DNA of 64,000 nucleotides from Blastocystis hominis (lineage: Eukaryota > Sar > Bigyra > Opalinata > Blastocystidae): positions 134,001 to 198,000 of the forward strand of contig NW_013171818.1 of the NCBI RefSeq assembly GCF_000151665.1, written 5' to 3'. Below the pieces are notes generated by a model. The model was given only the letters and a program-made list of their open reading frames with translations. It was not told the DNA's origin and made no database searches. This document shows positions 22,909 to 32,311 of the stretch, in pieces; the stretch's first letter is position 1; each line of letters begins with the position of its first letter. The position numbers were made by a program, and so were the translations under genes.

Positions 22909-24850
22909 ATGCGTTTTCTCTGTCTTTTCCTTTTCTGTGTCATTTTGGAATTTGGGGAATGCAAGTATCCTTCCTTTGAGGAGCTGACACAAACAATGCG
23001 GTCCTACGTCGTTTCCTATAACAATCTACATATACCCAATATCTCTTCGAAAGAGTTGCATGTGGGAAAGAGTATGCAAAATCGAAGCATTGATGCTTTT
23101 TGCTTTGGAAATTGTGAGTCGGGTTCATCGATCGTTTATCTGTCTATTCGGTATGATGTTTAGTTTTTTGTGTTTGGTGGGATTCATGGAAGAGAGGGAA
23201 GCAGCGTGGTCGCTCCTCTCGATTTCGTATCTCTCCTGTTCACCAAGCTACAAGCACAAGAGCATCACGTGGAAGTGGTTCTATCGCATTCTATGGTGTG
23301 GGTGATTCCCTCTCTGAATCCAGACACATACGATCGGAACGTCCTGCAGTTCGAGAAGACTCAACGCTATGGGATGAGGCGAAAGAACCAGCATCCGGTT
23401 TGCTCCAAATCCATGTTCTCTGTATCATTGTGTGTCTTATCTGCAGTCTTTATATGGATAACGGCGTCGATCTAAACCGGAACTTCCCCGTCTGCTTTGC
23501 GATTGACAAGGAGGGCAGCAGTCCGGACGTCTGCAGCGAAATCTACCGAGTACCAACAACATCCCATTGAAACACAGGGACCGAAGCCCCTTTCAGAGCC
23601 CGAAACCCAGGCCATCCCCGCCTTTCTTCGCCTTCTTCCCTTCCCGCCCACGTTGGCTCTGTCTCTCCACGCGTTCGGACGGTCTGTCCTTCATCCCTTC
23701 TCGTGCCAATCCCTCGCTTCCACGCTCAATTCCACAATGCTTCACTTGTTCAAACACGGCACTCGATCGATTCTTTCGAACATTCCACACAAATACACCA
23801 CAGGACAGGCGTGGGAAATCCCGGGTTTGTACTCGGTGAACGGTGACGCAGCGGATTATTTGTTCCATGCTCACTCCATTCTATCGTTCAATGTGGAGTT
23901 GCCGCCCGATTATCCGCCCAAAAACGAGTATTTATCGTTTTGGCCGCCTCGCCAAGACCACGTTCAAGAAGCAAACTTGCTTTTGTGGAACGCGTTGAAA
24001 CTTTCAGGCTGTGATCTTGTTATCGAGAATAATCAGAATCAACGATATGAGAAACCAAAATCGAAAATGAATTTGAGAGAAGACGAAAAACACGAAAATG
24101 AAAATCGAAACAGACACGACAATGCACTTGTTTTCAGAATCACCGTATTCATTTCGCGCTTCGTTTTCACCATAGAACGTGGGCTTTCGTGCCTGTTCGA
24201 ATCTTCTTCTTCGATGGGGTTCCGAATCGTTCCAATGGAGTCTTCTCTCGCCTCTCGATTCGATCGAGCTTCCGTCTCCTCTTCAGTCCAATCCTCGATC
24301 CTTTTCGCTGGTTTCTGACCAATTTGCGTGTTTTATGAAATGGGAAAGCGGCGACTTCCACCGTCTCTTCGAATCCATCGCAGAGCCAACACCGCCCGTT
24401 CTGCCTTCCTCCCAGTCCCAGTACTCACCAGCGCAGTCAAAATCAAAAAACGCAAATTTGAAGTCAACCAATTTTCCCTCCAAACTTGAAAAACTTGGGA
24501 ATTCCTCGAGTTCTTATTATACAACGAGTTCTTCTAGTACTTTGGGTTCTTCCAAACCTTCCAATTCAAACAATTCTTCAAGTTCTTCCAATTCTTCAAG
24601 TTCTTCAAGTTCTTCAAATTCTTCCACTCTCTCTGCTTCCTCTTCACTGGGATGGAGCCTTCAAAACACTTCCCATCGTCTCTACAACCCGGTTTCCCTC
24701 TCCCTCATCTACTTCGCTCCGATTCTTTCTCTGTTTCTGTTTTCATTTCCTCTCATTCAAAGCTCCGCTCTCTTCTTCCTGCTCTTCCTCGTGTTTCCAA
24801 ACAAACAAACACACGCATCCCCATCGATCTCACGCAGCACGCTGTCGTAG
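22909..24850 (+). CDS. M14 zinc carboxypeptidase, secreted or membrane-bound
   Basis: Metallocarboxypeptidase of the M14 family, cleaving C-terminal residues. ATG at 22909 starts a signal peptide (MRFLCLFLFCVILEFGEC). After a roughly 50-nt intron come the zinc ligands in FGGIHGREGSS (HxxE), SHSMVWVIPSLNPDTYDR, NGVDLNRNFP (family DLNRNF), the third ligand in LALSLHAFG and the catalytic Glu in LSFNVELPPDYPP, so all active-site residues are present. A tail follows with a Ser/Asn-rich linker (about 24500-24630) and hydrophobic segments (LIYFAPILSLFLFSFPLI), suggesting a membrane anchor. Exon borders after 24040 are not certain, so the 3' end is approximate. The overall size and order resemble carboxypeptidase D/M-type proteins rather than digestive ones (no propeptide seen). 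Converges with HSCB. Confidence 0.8.
24500..24640 (+). repeat. Ser/Asn-coding TTC-rich repeat
   Basis: Imperfect AATTCTTCAAGTTCTTCC units within the carboxypeptidase reading frame, encoding a poly-Ser/Asn linker. Confidence 0.75.
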
Positions 24851-25773
24851 TACTTCAGCGCCACGGCCTCGTCACAGAGCTTCTCCGCTTTGTCTACTTT
24901 CGATCGGGTTTTTACTTTTGTACTTTGACACAAACTGCAACGAAACTCATTCTCATGTTTTTTGAAACACGCCACTGCTTCCTTCCGCACAGAGTCCTTC
25001 GCCTTTTCCTCCTTCGAACTCTTCGCTTCGCTCACGCGCTCTCTGCGGCTCAATCCATCTCATTACACCGACCTCAGCTCCATCACCTCCATTAGCAGCT
25101 CCACGGGCACCTTATAGTTCTTATCCTCCCCTAAAACATCTTTTCCAGTTCGGAGCTTCACCTACTCGTCACTACGCACACATTAACCTGCTAGATATGC
25201 AGCGCGCGTCACAGGGTCTTTCAATTTGTTGTGAGCGATGTTCAGCGTCGTAGACACCTTCTCCGATACCTTTTTCTCCTCCTAACGATCATGCAACCCC
25301 ATGTAGACGAAATACAGGAGATTTGGTGGAAAATAGGTCTGGATGGACCACTTTCTGGAGATTCTTAAAGTTTGCTTCCAACTCGGCTGGATTAATGTCG
25401 TAGGTCTCATGCCTACCGTTTATTCTCTCCCAAACGAAACCCCACAGTCCGAACAATTGGAAATAGTTACCACCTCCCTCTTCTTCCGAGTAAACAGGTT
25501 GAATCTTATGGCAAGTGGGGCAAAAACGTGACTGGCAATCCGTAAAATGGTGGCAATTCCAGCACATCGTTTTCTCTGCAACTTACACTAATTCCACACG
25601 ACTCTACTGTGACAGCTTCCACACATCTGGCCACAAGCTTTCCCACACTGGGAATCTTTCTCAGCACACGTACTGAATAAACAAGCCGGCGTGGCCAATC
25701 GAGGAGTGTAAACCCTTCCTAGACTTGCACAGACTCGAGCCTGTCTTCCCAGAGCGAACACAAGCCTCTGCAT
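24813..25773 (-). CDS. HSCB: HSCB/Jac1 J-domain co-chaperone of Fe-S cluster assembly
   Basis: Type III J-protein that hands the ISCU scaffold to mitochondrial Hsp70. ATG at 25773 (MQRLVFALGRQARVCASLG) begins a typical organelle transit peptide. A 32-nt intron joins CGSCH to KKTMCWNC, giving the N-terminal zinc module CWNC..FCPTCHKIQP found in animal and plant HSCB. The J-domain follows: YFQLFGL, then after a 33-nt intron HETYDINPAELEANFKNLQ and VVHPDLF, i.e. the HPD loop is intact. VSTTLNIAHNKLKDPVTRAAYLA completes it, and KLRTGKDVLGEDKNYKVPVE then LLMEVMEL start the ISCU-binding helical domain, ending near YYDSVLREIDGDA. The exact stop is unclear: a TGTTTGTT motif begins 2 nt after T 24813. 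Supports an ISC pathway in a mitochondrion-related organelle. Confidence 0.87.
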
Positions 25774-25864
25774 ATTCTCCAATTCCTTTCCAAAAAACAA
25801 GTAGAACAATCGAACAATCCTCCTTCTATATTACACATTTCATGCAACAAACACAGCAAACACC

Positions 25865-26668
25865 TCAATCTCTTTCGTTAATTGCCGTAAGGTAGTTATC
25901 CACAGCCTCGTTCGTCAGAATCGTGTACACTCCACCCTTCGGAACAATTCCCACTTCAATGTCTTTAGGCGCGACGTCCGTCGACAAAACATTCTGAAAT
26001 ACTTGCAGCGCCGTTTTGATCACTTCATCATTATCCTCCATCAGCGGCTCCTTTCCAATCTTCTTCTCCAGATAATTTATCGCTTCCTGTGATTTCGGAC
26101 CTGCAGCGACGCCCTATTTACTCAGATTCAACAAACCGACATCCCTACCTTATAACTCCAACAGTTTCCAGCAGGATCAATTCTATATATCTCAGGACCG
26201 TCTTCATCATCCACTCTACAGAATGAACTGTACAAAACTTCACTACCCAAAAAGTACCATGATACTTCCCATAACACGCATTTCGGCTCTCTGTGTATAG
26301 AGCTGACATTTGTCTGCCACGCGTCTTGCCAAAACGCTAATTGGGATCTCATATCCATACTTCGCTTTATAGTTCACTGCCTTCTCTCTAGCACGATCCA
26401 CCAATGTCATGCAATCCGCCTGAAGACCTGTCATCACACAGCCAATGTGATCAGTAATTCTATAGATACTTGTGACGCTTGATATATCAATGGAATTATC
26501 GGTGACCTTCTTTTGTGAAATTGCAACAGAAATGTTCTTTCCCTTCATTCCCACAATCAACTGCCCAAACGATTTGACGGCATTAAACGCATACTCAATC
26601 TGATAGAGTCTCCCTTCAGGAGAGAACACAGTGATATTACGATCGTATCCGGAGCTTCTTCGGTTCAT
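25865..26668 (-). CDS. PSMA6: 20S proteasome alpha-1 subunit (PSMA6 type)
   Basis: Structural alpha-ring subunit of the 20S proteasome. Start MNRRSSGYDRNITVFSPEGR then LYQIEYAF, the conserved alpha-subunit N-terminal signature with PSMA6-like spacing. Further family features are SVAISQKKVTDNS, ITDHIGCVMTGLQADC, YKAKYGYEIPISVLARRVAD and YTQRAEMRVMG. After an intron: DGPEIYRIDPAGNCW; after a second: GVAAGPKSQEAINYLEKK, DIEVGIVPKGG and the C-terminus INERD with encoded TGA at 25865-25867. The following GG-TGTTTGCT and TGTGTTTGTT match the poly(A) motif. It is the longest uninterrupted match to a human orthologue's block order in this window. Confidence 0.95.
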
Positions 26669-26866
26669 TTTGGGAAAAAGTGAAAGTATCCCAAAAAAGT
26701 CCCAAATTCCGCGGTAGTGCTTGTCAAGAGTGAGGTCTTTTTACGATTCCTGTGTAGCGAAAACTAAAGAGTGATGGATATTCACAGAGAAACGTTTAGA
26801 TAGTGGATCTACCTGTTTCATCGATATCAAGTGTTCAACAAACCAATGTGTATAAAAATTGTTAAT

Positions 26867-27186
26867 TTAATTTGAATCCTCATCGATTTTCACCTTTTTA
26901 CTACTCTTCTCGTGATTATCCGTAGACTCACTTGCTAATCGTTGCGACATATAATCATTTACCTCAGCTTTCATTTTCTACACAATAATTCACACATCTC
27001 AGTTTCCACATTAACAGCTGCAGCAAGATAAAACAATTCCCCTTCCTTTAACTTGGGCAGAGGTTCATTATCCGTATTTAGTTGTTCTTGTTGGTAATTC
27101 GAATCTCGCATTTGCTGAGCTGAGATTTCCTTTTCAAACACAGTTTCATCATCATCCCGGATGGTTACACAGACTGATAAATCCAT
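26867..27186 (-). CDS. Small acidic protein of unknown function
   Basis: MDLSVCVTIRDDDETVFEKE at 27186, continuing to LPKLKEGELFYLAAAVN; a 32-nt intron (GT at about 27011) joins KMKAEVNDYMSQRLASEST and the tail KKVKIDEDSN, stop at 26867-26869. About 95 residues: a predicted beta-rich N-terminus, one amphipathic helix, and a charged tail with a nuclear-signal-like KKVK. The architecture is loosely like the KEOPS subunit GON7 (beta segment, helix, disordered acidic tail), but this is only a shape resemblance. Confidence 0.55.
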
Positions 27187-27361
27187 CGTGCAAAAATTAC
27201 AAAAAGTTTGTATCATATAGAGAGGAATCGAAATGGATCGACGAACATACTTAGTTCACATATTATAAGATGATTTTATTTGTAGGTCGATTATCCGCAG
27301 TGGAATCACAACCGTAACGGTAATATGATGATAAACCAACATTCTTTTTGTTCACCGCATA

Positions 27362-28569
27362 ATGGAGGAGGTTCCTATAAAAAGTAAGCTGAATAGAGAG
27401 TGGATGCCACTAAGTAGATATAAGATTGATAAATACCAAACAAAACAAATTGCTAACCGTACTCCTATAAGTTTTATAAAATATGAAAGTATGACTCTTT
27501 CGAATGGCAATTGTCGAGGTTTGAGTGTGAATTATGAGAAAAATTTGGCTTGTGCGTATTTTGATAATAATGAAATTCTTGTTTTTGCGTATGGTAGTGG
27601 ATTGACTGGTAGTTGTTCGATAACACACTAAAGGTAATTGCAATGATGACAAACCCGACTCCAGTACTTTGCATTTGCTTGCTTGTATCCAATAAATCGT
27701 TTTCGTAACACGCTAGAACATGCACATCATCACATTCACCAAGGAAGATACCGGTTATTGCTTATCCTCGCTTTCTCTTCTTTCCGGACGAAAATCCACC
27801 ATACTTCACTGCAGCACCGAGATCATCGGCATTCACCCTTTCTGCAACTACGATTGCGACTTTGTTACCATCGATAAAAAGGGCACAATTACGTACATCG
27901 GTTCCAATGGGGAAATGTGGAAGATTCTCTCCACGCAGTCGGTCCCCGGGGAGATTTGCTGCAGTACCGTGACCAGCGAATAGTGATTCTTGATAATCAT
28001 GCATCATGCAGTATAGTGGTATCCACGACCCGCGGGACCATCATCGTTCTGGATGTGAATCGTGGAACCGAGGAAACCATCTCCACCCATTTAACGGACA
28101 TCATCGAATGATTGGATGATCGATTTGATTGGTAGAATTTGGCGGTTTTTCGGCACGACGGAAAAGAACTCGTTGCCGCTATCGCGAAATCGTCCGAAAC
28201 CGCGGTTTTCGATCTGGCGGATAAAATGATGGTGAAATCGTACACACAGGTGATTCCCGCGGGAAGGATCAAGCATAGAAAACATTGCAGTGTTACGCCG
28301 GCTGCTTTTGTAATTTGCAGGGGCGAAACCCATTGGTGGTGCATTCCTATCGATACAACGTGGTAGAATTCGATGAGTATTTTTTAAACTAGAACGACTG
28401 TGTTTGCTTCGTACCCATGCCGGATTTCTGGAGGAACGATGTGATCAATCGAAAGGGAGCAATCGCGACGGCAGTATTCGATTTGACGGGGTTTTACGGA
28501 GATTTGCCTTGCTGCGCGGTATTTGAAGAAAAGGGAAGTGTGTATATAGTAAAATTTGAAACGGATTGA
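27362..28569 (+). CDS. WD40-like beta-propeller protein
   Basis: Several exons with propeller-like segments: MEEVPIKSKLNREWMPLSR at the start, GLSVNYEKNLACAYFDNNEILVF, DFVTIDKKGTITYIGSNGEMW, IVVSTTRGTIIVLDVNRGTEE, FRHDGKELVAAIAKSSETAVFD and the last exon PMPDFWRNDVINRKG with AVFEEKGSVYIVKFETD. Repeats of hydrophobic-x-VFD/VLD ends and DG/NG turns fit WD repeats, but canonical GH...WD pairs are few. The exact family is not recognised. The stop TGA at 28567 is followed by AG-TGTTTGTT (28572-28579), i.e. T-GAAG-TGTTTGTT, the same spacing as elsewhere. Intron borders between 27580 and 27720, and around 27960-28015, are tentative. Confidence 0.6.
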
Positions 28570-28684
28570 AGTGTTTGTTGAATGAAAGGAAGGGGAGTGA
28601 ATAGGGATTGATGATGAAGTGTAGCAGGAAGCATTGATGAAGAGGGAAAAAGAGAATAGTGTTAGAATAAAAAGAGAATAGTAA

Positions 28685-28802
28685 AAGAACAGCATCGAGA
28701 CTTCTCAGCGAGTCACCCACACTGGTACTAACTCGACTCGTGATGACTTAGCTTCCTAGATCGGACGGGTTAGGGCGCTTTCCATCAGATATGGCCGTTC
28801 TC
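28685..28802 (-). rRNA. 5S ribosomal RNA
   Basis: Read on the minus strand this gives about 118 nt beginning GAGAACGGCCATATCTGATG, then CGTCCGATCTAGGAAGCTAAG (the universal 5S core CGATCTxGGAAGCTAAG), GAGTTAGTACCAGTGTGGGTGAC and an end GATGCTGTTCTT. The termini pair (GAGAAC with GTTCTT). The GGCCATA element, loop A, the GGAAGCTAAG internal control region and GTTAGTAC helix are all in place. A TTTT run follows as a Pol III terminator. Single copy here, just downstream of the WD40-like gene and on the opposite strand. Confidence 0.93.
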
Positions 28803-29103
28803 ATTTTACTATTATTCAATTGCCTATTTAAATATCACATTCTTATCATCATTCACTCACACCCCATTTCTATTACACTCAATTCTTTTCATTTCTATTC
28901 TTCTTCTATTATCAACAAATCAATTCACAAAATGAGTGAGTGAATGGTTTGTGTGATATTGAAGAATACGACATTCCATCCAAATATCGAATTGTGAAAC
29001 CACGACTGATATTACTACGAACTACAACTATCAAGTATCAAACACATCCGATTTGATTCCATTATTATCAAATTGATAAATCCATGTTTTGTGACTCATT
29101 GAT

Positions 29104-29126
29104 AAACAAACAAACAAACAAACAAA
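29104..29126. repeat. (AAAC)n microsatellite
   Basis: Five to six CAAA units. Confidence 0.9.
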
Positions 29127-29189
29127 GAAATGATAGTTGGATTGATTGAATGGTGAATCCAATATGATTTCCAATGCTATTCAATCGGA

Positions 29190-29224
29190 TTCTATTCTAT
29201 TCTATTCTATTCTATTCTATTCTA
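29190..29224. repeat. (TCTAT)n microsatellite
   Basis: Seven 5-bp units TTCTA in AT-rich spacer DNA. Confidence 0.9.
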
Positions 29225-29336
29225 GTTTCATTGCCTTGTTTTATCCATTTCACCTCTATTTGATTCTATTCTATTTTACGTATACAGTGATCTATTCCTA
29301 TTCAATAAGTCAATATCAATATCCAAATTCAATATC

Positions 29337-29369
29337 AATCATTGTATTGTATTGTATTGTATTGTATTA
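29337..29369. repeat. (TATTG)n microsatellite
   Basis: Six 5-bp units TATTG; not a telomeric repeat of known type and internal to the window. Confidence 0.9.
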
Positions 29370-29567
29370 TCTACCGATTTAACAATGGATTCACAAATGT
29401 GAATAATCATCCAATATCAATCGATTCCAACCATTCCATTGTGTCACTATCAAATCCAATCTTATTATTATTCATTATGATTATTATGATTATGATTATT
29501 CGAAGCAAGCAGTTTCCTATCAATATTGAACAAATCCTAGTTCAAACCTATTCAAACCATCATTTGT

Positions 29568-29596
29568 ATATTATTATTATTATTATTATTATTATT
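29568..29596. repeat. (ATT)n microsatellite
   Basis: Nine to ten ATT triplets. Confidence 0.9.
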
Positions 29597-29689
29597 GGTA
29601 GATTGGATTCATCATTTGTAAATGTTCAATATGTGATCATTGGGTCATTGGTAATAATAATAATAATGATAATGATGATCGAAAACAAT

Positions 29690-29714
29690 GATTGATTGAT
29701 TGATTGATTGATTG
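29690..29714. repeat. (TGAT)n microsatellite
   Basis: Six TGAT units. Confidence 0.9.
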
Positions 29715-30136
29715 AAACAACAATCATAATTGAGTATCATTGTTCAATTGGTAAAGAAGATCATCATAATAATCAGGCAGGATTGATATTTTGATAATTA
29801 TAGAATCATGAATTGTGATCAAGAATCGGTTTGAAACAAACAATCAATCATTCAAACAATCAATGGAAATGTTCCTAAACAATGACGAATCACTGAACAA
29901 ATCAAATCAAATCAAAATTATAGATTTAATGCTTGATATTGACAAGATTAGCGAGAATGGAAGAAACATCTATGAATCAAATCAAATCAATCAAACTATA
30001 CTCGAAATTGATGCCCATCGAACAAACAGGAATGGATAAGGTAGCTCGACATTTTGAAGATTTGGAATATCTAAATACTATCAATATTCAATATTCAGAA
30101 ATACTTTCCAATATCACTGAACGAGTTTCATTAAAA

Positions 30137-30418
30137 CTAAATCGTACAGAAGTTATTGATGTTAGATTTGGAAGATCTACAAAACAAATCATAACCAATC
30201 AATTCATTATTACTTCGAAGTGTTAATGAAGGTGAATCATCATCCCTTTTTCCATAAAGTGCATATTCACCGAGTGTAATGGATTGTAATGATGGAAGAT
30301 CTATATCAATCATTTCATTCGAATTCATTCAATACTTTCAATTATTGTTGAGAAGGATTCTTGAAATGCATAATCACCTAATGTAATGGATTGTAGATTT
30401 GGAAGATCTATGCATCAT
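30137..30418 (-). pseudogene. BspA-type leucine-rich-repeat remnant
   Basis: Directly 3' of the MORN-LRR ORF on the same strand, fragments such as DLPSLQSITLGEYALYG and DDDSPSLTLRSN match the BspA-like LRR pattern (L-P-x-L-x-S-I-x-L-G). They are separated by stops and frame changes. Probably the decayed C-terminal repeats of the adjacent gene or a broken neighbouring copy. Confidence 0.55.
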
Positions 30419-31516
30419 TCAAATATTCAATATCATATCAATACCTCGAATTACAAACGAACTATACCAGAAATTCCATGATCTACTTCCAATTGTACCA
30501 ATTTGAATGGATTGTAATTGCGGTAGATTCTTCAATTCAAGGTCGCCTCCAAAATCAACGTAACTACATTCACCAATTTGAATGGATTCCAATGATTCAC
30601 AATTCAATATGTGAAATGATTTCAAATTGCTGCATCGTTTGACAGCTTCTGAATAACTAATTTTACCCCACTTGGTTTGATTTACTTGAGTAAATGAATT
30701 GCTTCCGATTTTGATAGTTTTCAATCGATTCAATCCATCAATTTTGAATGTTTGCACTGAGACAAAACATTCATCGCCGATTTCGATTGATTCCAAATTA
30801 TCCAACAATGAAACATCCCAATCAACCAATACACAATTGTCAATCAGTTTCAAGTGTTTCACTCCAATATTCAGTGGTTTGCTTTTATCTCCTGCATAAT
30901 TTCCTTCAATATCACATTCAATTCCATTATACCATTCACATTCTATTATTTGTCTTTCTTTGCGATCATACACTTTTCCAATTCCAAATCGATTATCATC
31001 ACACCAATATCCTTCATACTCAATACATCCATTATTATGATAACTCGTTCCATATCCAAATCGTTTCCAATTGATCATTATGCCCTTGTACACCAATATT
31101 CCATCATCATCATACATTTCACCATATCCAAATGGAATTCCAATTTTACCTTCTTTTTCTTTTTCTTTTTCTTTTTCTTTTTCTTTTCCTGTCAATACCA
31201 ATCCTTCAAATCGACTTCCATGATCCAAGTCTACTATTCCTTCTCCAATGTATTGTTGTTCATTATGTGAAATAGTTCCAATTTGATGATTTCCAAACAC
31301 TTTTAACACTTTCTGTTCATTGACCATAAATCCTTGATTCATGAATACTCCATTATCGAATTGCAACACTACACATTCTCTAGCACTCATTATATAAAAA
31401 ATCCAGCCATCCAGTTTCATTTCTTGATTCAAGCATCCCTGCACATTTTGAATAATGGAACTATCAATATGATAATCACTAATAACAGAATTGACAAAAT
31501 CAGCAAACTTTTGCAT
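30419..31516 (-). CDS. MORN-repeat plus BspA-type leucine-rich-repeat protein
   Basis: 365-codon intronless ORF. The N-terminal third is unassigned; the middle has MORN-type units (GIPFGYGEMYDDDGILVYKG, KRFGYGTSYHNNGCIEYEGYW, NRFGIGKVYDR). The C-terminal part has BspA-like LRRs (LLDNLESIEIGDECF, LNRLKTIKIGSNSF, CESLESIQIGECSYVDF, LKNLPQLQSIQIG). A (KE)n run is coded by a CTTTTT repeat at about 31160-31190. MORN units can bind membranes or act as scaffolds; BspA LRRs often mediate binding, but no specific role can be given. It lies immediately left of the Polinton and has a related decayed copy immediately right of it, in opposite orientation. Confidence 0.7.
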   Translation of the reverse strand: MQKFADFVNSVISDYHIDSSIIQNVQGCLNQEMKLDGWIFYIMSARECVVLQFDNGVFMNQGFMVNEQKVLKVFGNHQIGTISHNEQQYIGEGIVDLDHGSRFEGLVLTGKEKEKEKEKEKEGKIGIPFGYGEMYDDDGILVYKGIMINWKRFGYGTSYHNNGCIEYEGYWCDDNRFGIGKVYDRKERQIIECEWYNGIECDIEGNYAGDKSKPLNIGVKHLKLIDNCVLVDWDVSLLDNLESIEIGDECFVSVQTFKIDGLNRLKTIKIGSNSFTQVNQTKWGKISYSEAVKRCSNLKSFHILNCESLESIQIGECSYVDFGGDLELKNLPQLQSIQIGTIGSRSWNFWYSSFVIRGIDMILNI

Positions 31517-32289
31517 GGAAATGAATAGAAATATGGTACAACGGTTTTTGATTATAATCTTTCATTATTTCTCGATAGGACACACGTCATGGATTATTGT
31601 GTATGGCTGTGATATGCTGGTGTGTTACAAACTAGAATACACATGATTAAATCTCATTTTCTCCACCCATTCCTATTTTTCTTTATTTCGGTGCATATCC
31701 ATCTATTCATTTATTTTTGTATTATTTTTAGTTACATCTAGTAATAATTGTAAATTATTACACATTTTTATCACCTTTGCGCTCTCATGTCAGAATGGCT
31801 GTTCTATTAAGTCTATAATGGATATATATGTTCTTCAAAATATATCAATTATGTGGTAGTTGATCTTGTTTTGGAACAATCGAACTCACAGTAGTGAATC
31901 CTGTTGGAATGGTTAGATTCGTAATAGAGAGTATGGCACTGGTATGTAGAATGCAAAATCCATCATTTCTATTTGACAAGTGGTTTATTGTATTGATTCT
32001 CTGTTGATACTTCGATTCTCTTCTGTCGCAATGATCATCCATATTGAGTACAAACAATGATATTAGAAGTAGGTAAATGACGCAAAACGCGTGAACCCAT
32101 TTTCGGCTATTTTAAGACCATTTCCGATTCTTTTTAGTTCGGATCCATGACGAAAAAGCCCTGAAGTCGGGGTCAGAGGGGTGTCTTTGACAACTTAGCT
32201 TTATTGCCTTTCATAAGAAATTTCCTATCTTTCTGAACAAAACGCACGCAAGCCGATAGCTGCTATTTTCTGCCCTGTTGTCTATGGTA
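31517..32289. other. Left flank / junction region of the Polinton
   Basis: About 770 bp with no supported gene. AT-rich up to about 32080; then the segment 32083-32140 (ACGCAAAACGCGTGAACC, CATTTTCGG) resembles, in inverted orientation, the repeat on the right side of the element (54105-54350). This could be a degraded terminal inverted repeat or a host repeat hit by the insertion. No 6-bp target duplication could be fixed by eye. Confidence 0.35.
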
Positions 32290-32311
32290 AAGAAAGGCCA
32301 TTCACTACTCC

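Larger units (their letters stand above)
28803..30130. other. AT-rich, repeat-rich intergenic DNA
   Basis: About 1.3 kb between the 5S rRNA gene and the leucine-rich-repeat remnants, dominated by the microsatellites listed separately and by ATCAAT/ATTGAT words. Short open frames here are low-complexity translations; no supported gene. Confidence 0.6.

Noticed and set aside
24797-24813. Poly(A)-created stop for HSCB
   Set aside because: The TGTTTGTT motif is present, but the 4-nt rule does not give an in-frame TAA or TGA here, so I left the HSCB end as uncertain rather than citing it as an example.
26867-27186. Assignment of the small acidic protein as KEOPS subunit GON7
   Set aside because: Only overall architecture is similar; no alignable motif.
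29337-29369. (TATTG)n as telomeric repeat
   Set aside because: Only six internal units, next to other microsatellites of unrelated sequence; no chromosome-end structure.
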